In this document: in pieces, positions 10,568 to 21,633 of the stretch
How positions within the stretch are numbered: position 1 is the stretch's first letter
Layout of the letters: each line of letters begins with the position of its first letter
From: Ilyonectria destructans
Lineage: Eukaryota; Ascomycota; Sordariomycetes; Hypocreales; Nectriaceae
Assembly: GCA_020740775.1 (NCBI GenBank)
Contig: JAHEWK010000002.1
Coordinates: forward strand, 2,666,001-2,730,000
Length of the DNA stretch: 64,000 nt
Reading direction: 5' to 3'
Position numbers and translations under genes: made by a program
The notes under the pieces: generated by a model
The model's database searches: none
Told to the model about the DNA's origin: nothing
Seen by the model: the letters and a program-made list of their open reading frames with translations, nothing else

Positions 10568-11872
10568 GAGCAGACCTAGGCGATGTCGAGTTAGCGAAGC
10601 ACAAAAAGCACGGGATTCGGAGACTCGCATGCCCGTCCAGGTCAGTCACGAGTTGTATGTCGCCCAAGGGGCCGTTTAGGCTAGATGGGCACCAGAAGTT
10701 TAATGGCTGGATATGGTAGACTTTACAACAGGAAGTTGTTAGAGAATGGGAGAGTCTTGAGAACCTCGTCATACAATCGTACGGCCCATTCGCGCATCAT
10801 CTAGCTTACCGCACTCATTCAGTTTGGGACGATATGTTTTATTTTTGTTATTAATTTTACCTAGGAGTTACTTACATTTCTACAAATGGCACTGGTAGGC
10901 ATACGTTAGCTCTGTTTCGTTCAGGCGTTCAGCACAAGTGTAGAGCCAACCCAACCCTTATATAGCTGTTTGAAAGCAGGGTACGCAGAGTTGCACTGAC
11001 AAAATAATACTCTGGCCAAGTAGCGTACTTCCCAAAGGTGTCTGCCAACTCTATAGCGATGCGATGACGATGAGGACAACTATCAATAACACAATAATGG
11101 CTGTGTAAGCCTTGTACCACCAAGATGAGATACATAGGATGACAGCATTCGTCGCGGCTCCACTAACGAGGAACACGGCGTAAATAAGAATCGAACTCAC
11201 CAAGATGTGCAATGCCACAAACAAGCAGTTGGGGTGATTTCTGAGATGTGACCCTGAACGGGGTAGTGTTAGGGTTAATAGCGCAAGAAAAAAGCAGAAA
11301 ATTATGTAAACAAGGCGGAACACCTAGTTGCGCTAGTCGTAGATGGCTGTAGAGGATAGGGAAGGGTTCTAAGAGAACTGGATTGAGTTGAGGGCCGTAG
11401 AGGAGGGAGAAGTGCTACGGCGAGAGGGTTGTTGAGATGGTTTAGTGGCACTCTCTCAGAAACAGCCGCCGTCTCCAACTGGATCTTGTTTGTATTATGT
11501 CTTCTTAGAACCTAGCAAAGGCTTTGGCTTTTGCATGTCGGGGCCAAGGATATATGCACAGTTCATAATCAGCTTCGGAACGGCTAGGGTTGCAAGAAAA
11601 ACTACTGGGTTTTTAACTAGTAGTTAAAAACTAGTAGGTTTTCAGTTATTAGTTTAGAAATTTTGGGATCCCACTCACAAGTATATGACATGACCTAACA
11701 TAGTAGCCTGTATCATCACTTTAATTCTATATTTTATCAAAACACAACCTGAAAATTTCCTATTCCATTGCGATGTCGAGACTGGCCAAGAACCTCCCAT
11801 ACTCATATGAAGATGTAGAGAAGATGAGATTATCTAGTATCCATTAGAATGATACACACCCCATTTGGGACT
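10568..11872. other. Intergenic; weak membrane-protein frame inside
   Basis: A minus-strand frame at 11051-11323 encodes about three hydrophobic segments (NCLFVALHILVSSILIYAVFL, then ILCISSWWYKAYTAIIVLLIVVL), but its only start-like codon is GTG. A possible intron end (CTAACACTACC then CAG, near 11255) suggests it could be the last exon of a small membrane protein whose start I cannot find. Around 11611-11636 there is an imperfect palindrome, TTTTTAACTAGTAGTTAAAAA, partly repeated. No other gene is supported. Confidence 0.35.
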
Positions 11873-14354
11873 TTAATGTGTCGCGGTAAGAAACGCACCA
11901 AGGCTGCTAGAAATGAACAATTGTAACTGGTCCCACACCCCAGTGAGTGATGGGTTTTCGATTTGTATCCCAATGGCATTTGAGATATCGCGCAAGGTTT
12001 CAGCGACCATGGAACAATGCGTTGACTTCTCCATAAGCAAGGCAATGTACTCGCAAATAATTATTGCTAGTTTTATAAAGTTTTAGTAATCTGTACAATT
12101 CCTGCAGCTGATTCACAAATCACAGATGGACAGTTGTGAGAGAATCTTACCAGACGGAGTTTCTAGGATCAAAGCCATGTCGCAATAAGTGAAAGCTAAC
12201 TCTGCTAGGCAAGTTAAAGAAAGTCGATAAGCCTTTGCTAGATCCCCTCGACGTAACAGACCGCGCATCGCTAGGAAATCGTTGAGTCTAAATAGCTTCA
12301 GGGCTGGACGAATATCAATCTCTAGCAGTATTTGAAGATACAATGCTAGTGGTGTGATAAATTGTTTCAGATGTAAAGGGTCAGGCTGTTGCTTCAAGTA
12401 CCAACCTACCCAGCCGCCGAAAACCTCTTTAACTTGATCGCGAAGGTATTCAAAGCCTTCATTGCTGGACTCTCGCAGATCGTCGGCGTACAGAACAACC
12501 CCAGACAACGTGGATAGAGCGCCAAATGTGGTTTCGGCATTTGGAGACTCGTAGGGTAGGGACTCAAGTTGTTGCTGCCAAGAGTTGGTGTCTCGTGGAC
12601 TAGCAAAAACGTATTTCCAACCCTCTTTCGACTTGCTTTCCCACATCTTATCAGAGCAGGGCATTGTAAGATTGCCGAAGATGTAGTGGCTGAGACCGTG
12701 ATCGGGCCCCAAAGTTGTAGACCAAAAGCTAATATATATCAAAGCCGACTGCAAACTTCTTGAGAGCACCATTAGTCTGAGGCTTAAATACTCCGAGCCA
12801 GCAATACGAACCTATTGCACATTTCAGCCGCAATGAATTTGAACCATTTCTGTTCCACATCAGAGAAAAGGCTGCACTTAGAGGTGAATATCTCTGAGCG
12901 ATCCAGTCGTCTGCAGATGGCAATAAGGGTGTGAATCTCAGTTTGCCAGGCATCGACAACATCAAACGCGCTGGTGGATAAACGGCGCAAAAAGTTTATG
13001 AGTAGTGTGTTGAGTATCCAAAGAGGAACTGGTTGATGCTCGTGGTTTGCTAACTAGATTCTCAAGCGACTGGTCAGCAACTCAAATATTTCGAGTGTCA
13101 CCACACGAACAAGCCCTCTGTAAGCACGGAACGCACCCAGCTAGACGCCAAAAACCGCGATGCTTTGAATAGCGAATTGGCGACTTCTAAGTCACCGCAG
13201 GATAAAGCAGCTTCCCCAAACATTGCGAAATTTAGTGCTGCCGAAAATCTTAGCAGCGATTAAATACGTGACACGAGCGGGGGGGATTGTTACAGACCTG
13301 GTTCACCTTCCGAAAATGCAAGTTCTTTATGAATAAACAACAGGACGAGCTGTCTCGCAGAGCAATATGAATCCTTGTATACAAGAAGCTGAGAGGCATG
13401 TGGGATATTGAGTTGGTCAAGGGGCTCCTGCCCAAGCTGTGCCGCCGGCTGGTTAGTACAAACGCATCAGCTCCTATTTTGCGGAAGCGGTGGAAATTGA
13501 AGTATTTTATGCACACACCTTTGCATCCTCCCAGGATTGCACCATTTCATCCCGCAAGCGTCCAACAACCAGTACAGATTCACCATTCGAGATTTCAGGG
13601 TTAGGATGGAGACTTGGAGGTTCCGCTGGTACTCCCATCTCTTCCAGCAACGAAGAAAGACCCGATACACTCCTGTTTGCACTGAAGCTTCCCATGAAGG
13701 ATGATAGTGCACCTGGGATTTCCAAAACAGGAGTTAGGTTGTCCAACGAAGTGCAACTATCATCTAAATGTGATGTTTCTAGCAAGACGGATGACACTGG
13801 AGAATGGGTCACCGGCGAGGATCTGAGTGGGTCGGTTGTTGCGAGGATAAACTTAGATGGCGCATCTAGCTCGTCCACATCGCGTATCTGGAGGGTTGGT
13901 GGCTGGCCTGGGCTATTCAAAACCATTGAGCAGTCTGTGCTATTGACATGATCTGGTTTCGGGTCCGTAGTGCTAGCCACGGCTATGGAAGGTTCAGTCC
14001 CATTGGCGGTTGCCGGCTCTGACGACTGAGATTCCGTGCTATACTCAATGATAATTGGAGACGGAATCTCGTCACGCTTTCTTCCATGAGAGTTTTGTTG
14101 ATGCCGGATATAAAGCTCCTTTCTAGCAAAGCAAAGTTGGCACTGACGACACTGGTATGGCTTCTCTTTTGTGTCTAGATTCTGTATTAGCTGCCAAACT
14201 CAGCATTTCGCTTATTTGTATACTTGCGTCGTCTCAAATGGCGTGTTAGGTGCTCTGTCCGCTTAAAAGCGCGACCACAAACTTTGCAGATGTGCTGTTT
14301 TGGCCCTTGGTTTCGGGTATTAGACCGAGACCCCGGTGCTGTCGTGCCCGACAT
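11873..14354 (-). CDS. C2H2 zinc-finger transcription factor, Adr1-like fingers plus fungal regulator region
   Basis: Seven exons on the minus strand: 14354-14228, 14174-13519, 13448-13298, 13237-13137, 13053-12812, 12755-12151, 12066-11873. The 2076 nt give 691 residues and all phases agree. Two tandem fingers sit at residues 22-75: HICKVCGRAFKRTEHLTRHLRRH, linker TKEKPY, then QCRQCQLCFARKELYIRHQQNSH. Helix residues R-TE-H-LT-R and R-KE-LY-I-R closely match those of yeast Adr1, which binds TTGG(A/G)G. A polar Ser/Pro/Thr region follows, then an alpha-helical C-terminal half typical of fungal regulators. The first intron is GC-AG (donor GCAAGT); it splits finger 1 and only this splice restores the second zinc His. 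The exon 4/5 junction is the least certain. The gene borders the metabolic cluster, whose promoters carry TTGGGGT sites. Confidence 0.85.
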
Positions 14355-15224
14355 GCTCGTGTCGTTCAAAATGTTTTTCAAAGTGCGTTAGCGTCTATGG
14401 CCAACGGTGATTGAGCCTTTTGTATTTCTCACGATTAGATAAAAGAGGAAACCTGGTCATTTAGCCCATGGAAAATGGTGAAAAACGTGGCAGCATATTG
14501 AACCCGGACCCGAAGGATCAAGCCGAAGCGCGGGGAAATTGCCGAAATAGGATAATTATCCCTACTTTCTGGGACCTCGGTACTTCAAACCTCGAGACGA
14601 TTTCTATTTCTTTAGAAATGAAAATTGAATTGAGCTGACCTCTTTAGACCTTTGTTACGTTCAAGGGACAGCGAGGAAATATTTTATTCGTTATGTCATT
14701 ACTTTGCGTGCTCCCATAAAGTTGGCATGCGAAAAAGCTCGTAGCCACTCCTGTGTGCCATGAGTGCCACTCTTTTTGTGAGAAAAGAGTGAAGAGAAAT
14801 GATTTTCTGCTTGAAAAAAAGGCGTTTAAAATATTTGACGTAAGCTTTTGTGCCACCTAAGCCGGGACTCGATGGCACAAGAGACCATCATCACAGCAGG
14901 CAACGTGCTTGTATAGACAACAATGATCAAATGCCCGTGATTTCACGGTAGATGTTCGGTTTACTTGACCAGCTGGAAAGAAACCACATGATCATGAGCT
15001 GCACACAAGTCGTAAATTTAGCAGGCAAGTAGAAAGACCATGAGATCAATCAACGAGGTTGGTGAAACTGTTGATAGCGTGTGCTCATCTAAATGAAAAT
15101 GAACGATTTAGGTAACACCGGGACGGTATTTGTCGTCACCACCGCACTACCACGCTGATAGCGACCCCGAGTATTCAAAGTCGCCAGCGTGTCCGAGCAA
15201 TCGCCCAAGTGGAGGCATCGTATT

Positions 15225-15323
15225 TGGGGTTGAGTAATTATCCCTTGGCTTGAATAACATGTGGGGTTGAGTGAACCCCAAAAGTCCCGTTCGAGCCAGT
15301 AGTGTCACCGTTCAAATTGGGGT
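15225..15323. promoter_or_regulatory. Four TGGGGT/ACCCCA sites upstream of SDR1
   Basis: TGGGGT occurs at 15225-15230, 15262-15267 and 15318-15323, and ACCCCA at 15275-15280. Two of the sites share the longer form TGGGGTTGAG. They lie 144-242 bp before the SDR1 ATG. Binding by the adjacent Adr1-like factor is inference from its finger residues. The rest of 14355-15466 shows no gene. Confidence 0.5.
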
Positions 15324-15466
15324 TGGATGTGATTGACTTTTATCACGTCATGCTGGAGAACTTTCCTATTATTTGCACCGCAATTCCATCGTCCCCTTGG
15401 GAATAGTTTGAACCATACCCATCACTAGATTTTATACTACAATATATCCATCCTCAACCCGACACC

Positions 15467-16445
15467 ATGGACCCTCTTCTGGCTGCTGGAGTGGCATTAA
15501 TTACAGGCTCTGGATCCGGTAAGCGTCCACAAAATCAGCATTTGAGAACCACAGAGCGTCTGACAAGCAACTTGAACAGGCATTGGCCAACAGATTGCAG
15601 TACAGCTTGCGCACCACGGATGCAGGAAGCTATTCCTTGTGGACATCTCGGAGACAGGTTTGCAAAACACCGAGGCCGCTCTCAAAGAGGTCGACCCCAA
15701 CATCAGTGTTACACTACACATTGCCGATATTTCCAACGAAGAAGCAGTCAAACGTATGGTTAGCAAGTGTATCGGCGTCTTCGGACGACTGGACTTTGCT
15801 TGTAACAACGCCGGCATAATCGCGGGTAGCCTCATGACGCATGAAATGGACGTGGCAACATTTGAGCGAATCAACAAGGTCAATGCAAAGGGTGTAAGTG
15901 GCCATCGTTTACTTACACGATTTATTATAATCTTTCATTTCCAACCTTGTGTCAAAGTCCCATCTGATTCCTTATTCGAGAGTTCCTGTACTGATACGAT
16001 CTAGGTTTTTTTATGCCACAAGTACGAAGTGGCAGCAATGTTGCAACAACAGCCACTCGCTGTGCCGGGTATCAACTATCTGCCTCGCGGTTCCATCGTC
16101 AACACTTCGTCAATGGCCGGGCTCGCAGTGATGCCTATGACTGGGCCTTACAGCGCTTCTAAACACGGCATTATAAGTATTACTCGCGTTGATGCCCGGG
16201 AGTATGCGGCAGAGGGTATCAGGATAAACAGCGTTTGTCCAGGGTTCGTTGAAACACCAATGATGAAAGGGGAAATGTCAGACGAATTCATTCAAGGCGC
16301 TGCAAAACAGGCTCCGATGAACAGAACGGTCAATCCCTCCGAGGTCGCGAATGCCGTTGTCTTTCTCTCCGGCAGTCTTGCCACTGCTGTGACTGGCATC
16401 AGTCTGCCAGTAGATTGTGGGGCACTTCTGTACCATGTCGTTTAG
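15467..16445 (+). CDS. Short-chain dehydrogenase/reductase (SDR1)
   Basis: Exons 15467-15518, 15580-15893 and 16005-16445; 807 nt, 268 residues. This is a classical NAD(P)(H)-dependent oxidoreductase: TGSGSGIG nucleotide loop near the N-terminus, LVDIS after beta-2 (an acidic residue suggesting NAD preference), NNAG, catalytic Ser in NTSSMAG, YSASK (Tyr-x3-Lys) and the CPGFVETPM segment. Intron 1 interrupts the Gly-rich loop codon and intron 2 falls before GVFLCHKY. Both positions, and the lengths of exons 1 and 2 (52 and 314 nt), are identical in SDR2, so the two are paralogues. It is the first gene of the cluster next to the C2H2 regulator. The substrate is unknown; oxidation or reduction of an alcohol/ketone in the same pathway as the Baeyer-Villiger monooxygenase is inferred. 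Confidence 0.92.
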
Positions 16446-16553
16446 ATAGATAGGGTAAATCATATCATGACAATGGCCTTGGCGATACAACTGGGGTCTG
16501 TAGTCAAAATCGGTGCCTAATTTCGATTTGGTCCTATCGATCTTGGAAGCCCA

Positions 16554-16650
16554 AGTCGAAGCCGAGACCAAAGCCGAAGCCGAAGCCGATTCTGATGCCG
16601 ATCATGATACCGATCCCGCGACTGAGCCCGGACCCGAGCCCGGACCGGTG
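16554..16650 (+). repeat. Degenerate GCCGAA/GCCGAT hexanucleotide array
   Basis: Imperfect tandem hexamers (GCCGAG, GCCGAA, GCCGAT, CCCGAG and variants) lie just 3' of SDR1. Related arrays recur at about 21370-21400, 25211-25230 and 27275-27303. One frame reads as an Ala/Glu/Asp-rich peptide, but I regard it as non-coding microsatellite. Confidence 0.6.
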
Positions 16651-17051
16651 CGGGGGTCTGGCTTCAATCATGATACCCCGAAAGACCCTCTACCTTTCAG
16701 TGAGCAGCAAGCGTTATGAATTCCCAAATGTGATGTTAGTCTCATATACCAACGAATGCACACGAAAATAAACCCTGTCTATAGTCAACATCCCAGAGAA
16801 AACATTTCGCCAAGGCTCCAAGCGTCAAAAGTATTTTTTCGTAGTGGTAACTTGATACAATCGCATAGTTTAATGAACTCATTGTCAAATCTGACAAGTT
16901 ATTGTCCCAATCCTGTGGCGGAGATCACGGCCTAAGAGTCATCTCGGCTCAGCGTTTGACGTAGTGTATTGAGATTCTTCTCACCCATGGGCGTAATGTG
17001 GTTTAGGCGAGGATAATAAAAGACAGAGTTCCTATAATTCTATTGTAGACT

Positions 17052-17948
17052 TCAGAATGGTCCAGTAGCTAGAGATAAACCACCGTCAACTGGGAGAAAT
17101 ACTCCTGTAAGATAGCTGGCCATCGGCGAGCTCAGCCAAACAACAGCATTACCAATGTCCTCTGGGCGCCCCAATCGTCTCAATGGTGTCATAGCTGCCA
17201 TATTCGTCATGTGATCCTCCCCCATACTACTTTTCAGCATGGGAGTTATGACATTTCCAGGCCCGACACAGTTGATTCTGATTTTGCTCGGGCCATAATC
17301 CAAAGCATCGCACTTGGACAGTGCCAAGACGCCGCCTTTGCTTGCCGAGTACGCCGCCAAGCCTGGCATTGCAATTGTCGAACAGAGACTGCCCACGTTC
17401 ACAATGCTGCCGCAGCTTTCATACCCTGGAAGTGGTGACTGCTTAAGCATCTGACGAAGCTGTGCCCGTTCGCAGAGAAAGACCTGTAGACAAGTTAGCG
17501 AAGCAATTGAATCTGACAGATATTGCATACTCCTGTCAGATTTACTGCCAGAGACTTGTCGAACTCGCTCGAGTCTGTATCAACGGACCGAGCCGCAGGA
17601 TAAGCGTATCCGGCAACATTGGCGGCGAAATCAATGCGACCGAACGTCTCGACCGCAATTGAGTGGAACTTCGCTACCAGCTCCTCGTCACTGACATCCA
17701 ATTTGAATACCACGGTTTCAGCATCGGGGAACTGCTGCTGTATCAAATTTCGTGTGTCGTTGAGCCCCTCCAGTGACAGATCTCCAAGGACCAACTTTCG
17801 GCAACCATCACGAGCGAACGCCAGAGATGTCGCCCTTCCGATTCCTAAGACATTGTGAGGACAATGATATATCTGCCTTTAGAGTGTTGAACATACCGGA
17901 GGCAGCACCAGTGATTATTGCTGCCCCAGCTTCGAAGTGATTTGCCAT
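17052..17948 (-). CDS. Short-chain dehydrogenase/reductase (SDR2), inverted paralogue of SDR1
   Basis: Exons 17948-17897, 17844-17531 and 17483-17052; 798 nt, 265 residues. It has TGAASGIG at the nucleotide loop, LGDLS after beta-2, a variant ANVAG in place of NNAG, catalytic Ser in NVGSLCS, YSASK and the GPGNVITPM motif. Exons 1 and 2 are 52 and 314 nt, exactly as in SDR1, with introns at the same codons (52 and 47 bp here), which shows an inverted duplication followed by divergence. It faces SDR1 tail to tail, with about 600 bp of gene-free DNA between them. The promoter side carries three ACCCCA/TGGGGT sites. The substrate is unknown. The Asn-to-Val change in the NNAG motif may affect coenzyme-pocket stability, but the Ser-Tyr-Lys residues are intact. 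Confidence 0.92.
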
Positions 17949-18066
17949 GGCTTTTGAAGTCTTGCGTGGGAAAAATTGAAAAGATCTCAAAGGTGTTGTT
18001 AAACAATGGTGTAGACAATGCTTATGAGAGATGAACTTTTCTTCCCTCCTCTGTCTATGTAGCCTA

Positions 18067-18149
18067 TGGGGTATGTGGGAGGAGTATCGCCCAGCTGACC
18101 CCAAAACCCAATGCCGGCAAAAATCAGAACCCGCCCAAATGTTACCCCA
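18067..18149. promoter_or_regulatory. Three TGGGGT/ACCCCA sites upstream of SDR2
   Basis: TGGGGT is at 18067-18072 and ACCCCA at 18098-18103 and 18144-18149; the last two sit in CCCCAAAA (TTTTGGGGT on the other strand). They lie 119-201 bp before the SDR2 ATG. A G-rich tract (TTTTGGGGGTGGGGG, about 18211-18225) follows. The remaining DNA to 18581 shows no gene. Confidence 0.5.
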
Positions 18150-18581
18150 AAAACATGGGGGAGGTCACAGGACTAGAAATGTTTGTTGTTATCAGTCGGA
18201 CTATCTCTGGTTTTGGGGGTGGGGGTTATACTACTGTGGTAAAAATGAGGGCATAGTAATCCGGCCCAACGCCTAGAGATCCCTACTAGGACCTGAACCC
18301 CCGCGATCTGCGCCTACCCTAGACCGACCCTCCAGAATAAGCACGGCCGTCACAAATTTCAGTTGCACTCCTAGAGCTACCTGAAAGAAATACATAAGCC
18401 CATTGGCACAATCAATCCGCTTGGTGTTTCCTCCGATAGTGCTATCAATCTTAGAATTGTCGATGACCAACATATGCCGTCGTATAGCGCAAGATGTAGG
18501 AGCATTCTAAGCTCCTTTCGACCCGGTCAATACCTATGTTATTTGTCGCTCTCCGTCGTCCAACTTGAATGAGTTACAATA

Positions 18582-19433
18582 TCACACAGAGCTGCCATTT
18601 GATATCCCTCCCGAGTTCTCATGCCGAACCGCATCCCTGCTTTTTTCCATAACAAGTAGTGTGGCGCTACAATGAACCGCCGGGTCCATTGGATCGGTCT
18701 TCATGGCGAAGAAGAGGCAAACTGAGTCCAAAATAATCTGGAGAGTAAATGCTATCCCAACGTACCAAAATGAAAGACCACCGTGATAAGCTACTGCGCC
18801 TGTCTTTGTAGCGTGCATCCCTAAGGTACATAAATATAGCCCTGAAACAACGATGTTGAAAACTGCCATGAACTTCGGAAATATGGGTTTCTTCTGTTGG
18901 TCGATTAACATAGCATAAGCCCATACCCAGTCTTGCACGATGAAGGTTGGCCATGGCATCATCAGGAAAAAGAAGAACAAGTCGGTTAACATTTGAGTGC
19001 TTTCCGGGCTCCGTTCAAGCCGAAAAGCGATGAGAGCCAGAATTTGAGCAGGGGTAATGAAGGTAAAGATTCCCGCTGCTCCTGAGGCGAGCTGCATTGA
19101 TGTGACCAAGTAAGGGATATTCGGTATGCGCCGCAGTTGAGCTGAAATGGAAGCAGTGTAGGGCAGGTAGAAGGTCGCAGAAATCATCATTATAGCTGCT
19201 CCCCACCTGGCTCTTGCTTCACGAGCCACCCAAAAATGCTGAACTTCATCCGCTGTTTGGTTGGCACGAACGGGAGGTAACAGTCCAGCAACTGCGAGGG
19301 AAATGAGGAACAACGTAGAACTGAGTATCCCACATATCGGGCCGCAAATATACTGGAAACTCTTGGCTCCCAACAAGCGGGAACGGCCAACGGCGCCAAG
19401 CCCGTCTTCCATCTTTCGATATATGGAAGCCAT
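18582..19433 (-). CDS. Polytopic membrane protein (TM1), possible relative of an actinobacterial family
   Basis: A single exon of 283 residues from ATG 19433. About seven hydrophobic segments are visible, with a conserved-looking inner part: IAFRLERSPESTQMLTDL, MMPWPTFIVQDWVWAYAML, KKPIFPKFMAVFN, then FWYVGIAFTLQ. From memory, the order AFR-x-RSPE, D, then FPRW/FPK resembles a family of about 250-residue integral membrane proteins frequent in actinobacteria beside SDR, monooxygenase and steroid-degradation genes; this has not been searched. No signal peptide apart from the first membrane segment, and no transporter signature (MFS, ABC) is seen. It sits between SDR2 and TM2, all transcribed from the minus strand. 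Its role in the cluster, as membrane enzyme or substrate handling, is unknown. Confidence 0.75.
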   Translation of the reverse strand: MASIYRKMEDGLGAVGRSRLLGAKSFQYICGPICGILSSTLFLISLAVAGLLPPVRANQTADEVQHFWVAREARARWGAAIMMISATFYLPYTASISAQLRRIPNIPYLVTSMQLASGAAGIFTFITPAQILALIAFRLERSPESTQMLTDLFFFFLMMPWPTFIVQDWVWAYAMLIDQQKKPIFPKFMAVFNIVVSGLYLCTLGMHATKTGAVAYHGGLSFWYVGIAFTLQIILDSVCLFFAMKTDPMDPAVHCSATLLVMEKSRDAVRHENSGGISNGSSV

Positions 19434-19676
19434 AGTTTAAAAAGAATTGAGATAAAAAAGTATAATGCTGGGGCGAATCTTCTGGATCTTTGTCAAAGTG
19501 TAGCCAGTCGAGCAATGAGGCGGACGAGCAGTCGATGGCTTTATAGAGGGAATGAACTATCCGTATTTATTAACGGTGTATGTAATCACGGCGTATTTAC
19601 TAACCGTCAGTACGCCATCTTACGGGGTGTGATGCTAGAACGATCCAATTCAGGTCACCAATTCAGCCGGGGAGCT

Positions 19677-19758
19677 TGGGGTAGCGAATGCTTTGAAATG
19701 CAGATATGTCAATAGTTCACCCTCATTTGGCTCGTGCTCTTTTGGGGAACCTTGGGGT
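19677..19758. promoter_or_regulatory. Two TTGGGGTAG sites upstream of TM1
   Basis: The identical nonamer TTGGGGTAG occurs twice with its TGGGGT core at 19677-19682 and 19753-19758, about 245-325 bp before the TM1 ATG. It matches the motif found upstream of the other cluster genes. Confidence 0.45.
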
Positions 19759-20023
19759 AGGAGGTCTTCTCATCAGAGCAGCTTGGTAGGCCCTACTACA
19801 CTATCTTCAACCCGGGCACAGTCTACAGATTCGATACTCAACGGAATTGCATAATGTGGATGAGATATGATTTTTATTGGAAACCAAAGGTGCAGCTGTC
19901 TAATTTGTGATCGTGGTCAATTGTTTCCATCTACCGAACCAATGTTACCAGGCTTCTAGAGGTAATGAACTAGGTCTCGACGAACTGCGCAAATTTCGTT
20001 CCTCATCCATCAGTGGGAAATAG

Positions 20024-21232
20024 TCAGATTGCCTTTCCTTGCTCCCGGGCAAAGACTGTCTCATCCCTTTCCCATAAGAATGACAGTGCTGAAGCTATGG
20101 GTCCCAGAACGACAATCCTAAGAAGCACCTCCAGCCATCCGGCCCAGCTAACCTTCGAAAGTTCCGCGTAGACTTGGCTGTCGTCCTTGGATTGAACAGC
20201 ATACCGAATAGCCAGTGCCCACAGGTTATACGCTACTCCTGCTATCAAATAGTCCCATTGCATAAACACATGAACTCCTTGGTCAATGCTGCTGACCTTG
20301 TAGTCGCTGCGGAAGGGCGACGTTGGAACCAATACTTGGCCAGGCACCAAAGTATCAGCATACTCCTTGTTGAAGAATCCAGGTAAGAGATGTGCCGAGA
20401 TTGACACTGTCACTGTGTAGATGTGAGCAACTGCCGCAATTGCAAGACCGAATGCATAGACGCGTCGTAGTAAGGCTACGTCATCCTTCTGGGAACTTCC
20501 AGACTTCTTGTGAAGTTTTGTGAGGTACTTCTTTGTTGATAGCTCCAAAAGGTACCCGAATGCCGGAAATATCAGCCAAAGTGCCGTTGAGTGGACTTTC
20601 ACATTGTGGCTGATGACGGCGGGAGTGGGCAGAGAGACGAAAATGGTGGGGAAAATATAAGCAAAAAGAATCACTATAGGTGCCGTTTGAAGCGAAGCAT
20701 AGTCTTTAGGCCTGAGCAATGCTGCCGTAGGTGCGAAAGTGGTTCCAGATCTTGCGAGATGGAGGCAGAGGTACAGAGGAATGACGGTGGCAAAGCCATG
20801 CATTTGTATTATCATGCCAAGTGACGCAGCTCTGATTTCTTGTCAGCGTCTTATCAAGTCTTTTTTCATTTGGGTCTCGTACGACAATATGCCACGGCCC
20901 TTATTGCCCCGTCGTGTTTCCTCAAGAAACGCCAAGGTGTAGCAAGCTACAAACTGGCCCGCAAAGGCGATATTGGAGAGCGATACGTATGGATTGTTGC
21001 CATGCAAGATGGGCCAGAAAAACGAGACGAGACCGCCAATAACGATATCAACAATGCTGATGCCAGTGAATCCACCTCCTATGGGTGTACCATCAGGGAG
21101 CAGTCCTTGGCTTAAGGACGACCAGATTAGATCTAAAAAGCCGTTTTTCACCGCGAAAAGATATAGTGAGTAATAACTGAAGAGCCACAAGAGGACTAGC
21201 CCTCCTCGGAATGGATGTAGGTTTTGGCCCAT
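20024..21232 (-). CDS. Polytopic membrane protein (TM2), candidate membrane-bound terpene cyclase-like enzyme
   Basis: Exons 21232-20883 and 20831-20024 with a 51-bp intron (donor GTACGA, branch GCTGAC); 1158 nt, 385 residues. About eight or nine hydrophobic segments are visible. The N-terminal part has GGGFTGISIVDIVIGGLVSFF, WPILHGNNPYVSLSN and EETRRGNKGRG. After the splice come QMHGFATVIPLYLCLHL, FPTIFVSLPTP, LWLIFPAFGYLLE and a long loop before HVFMQWDY. It has no transporter motif. Size, topology and acidic residues at membrane edges fit membrane enzymes such as the ascI/paxA-type terpene cyclases known from fungal clusters; this is inference from memory, and other unknown membrane families are possible. 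It is divergent from the monooxygenase gene, with a shared 400-bp promoter containing three ACCCCA sites. Confidence 0.8.
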
Positions 21233-21364
21233 TGCGAAGGTATTCAGTGTGCTGCGAATACGTGATTCAACTTGAGATGCGAAAGAAGAGGGATTTGGAG
21301 ATCAGCTTGAGACCTTCCGCCTGACAGAAGTACAATATTCGGGACAAACGGGCGGGTCAGTGCA

Positions 21365-21442
21365 ACCCCAAGCCGAAGCCGCCGACGCCGACGCCGACCC
21401 ATGCACAATGCCTCGGTAATTACCCCATTTGATTCGACCCCA
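21365..21442. promoter_or_regulatory. Three ACCCCA sites in the TM2/monooxygenase bidirectional promoter
   Basis: ACCCCA is at 21365-21370, 21422-21427 and 21437-21442; the first and third extend to ACCCCAA (TTGGGGT). They lie between two divergently transcribed cluster genes, beside a short GCCGAA/GCCGAC hexamer run (about 21371-21400). Confidence 0.5.
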
Positions 21443-21633
21443 AACCCAGCTGAGACACTGAGCTGGATGTTGGGGAGGATGGCGTTGAAGAGGTCAACGA
21501 TACTCAGCTTAGATGCCTCGACGCAAGGATATATTTCAGCGCGGTCGAGCCGATTCGATGTCGTGGCCGGAATCCCAAACCAACTGTCATCTACTAATCA
21601 ACAACTCTTGGCTCTGCCACGAAGACCTCCAAC

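Noticed and set aside
13054..13136. Alternative reading of the regulator's fourth intron as coding sequence (AYRGLVRVVTLEIFELLTS)
   Set aside because: It looks protein-like but is out of frame with exon 4 and ends at a stop before exon 5; the intron with donor GTGCGT, branch CTGAC and acceptor CTAG keeps all phases. RNA data could reverse this.
16513..16719. Ala/Glu/Asp-rich ORF 3' of SDR1
   Set aside because: Coding potential comes only from a hexanucleotide microsatellite; similar arrays elsewhere are not in frames.
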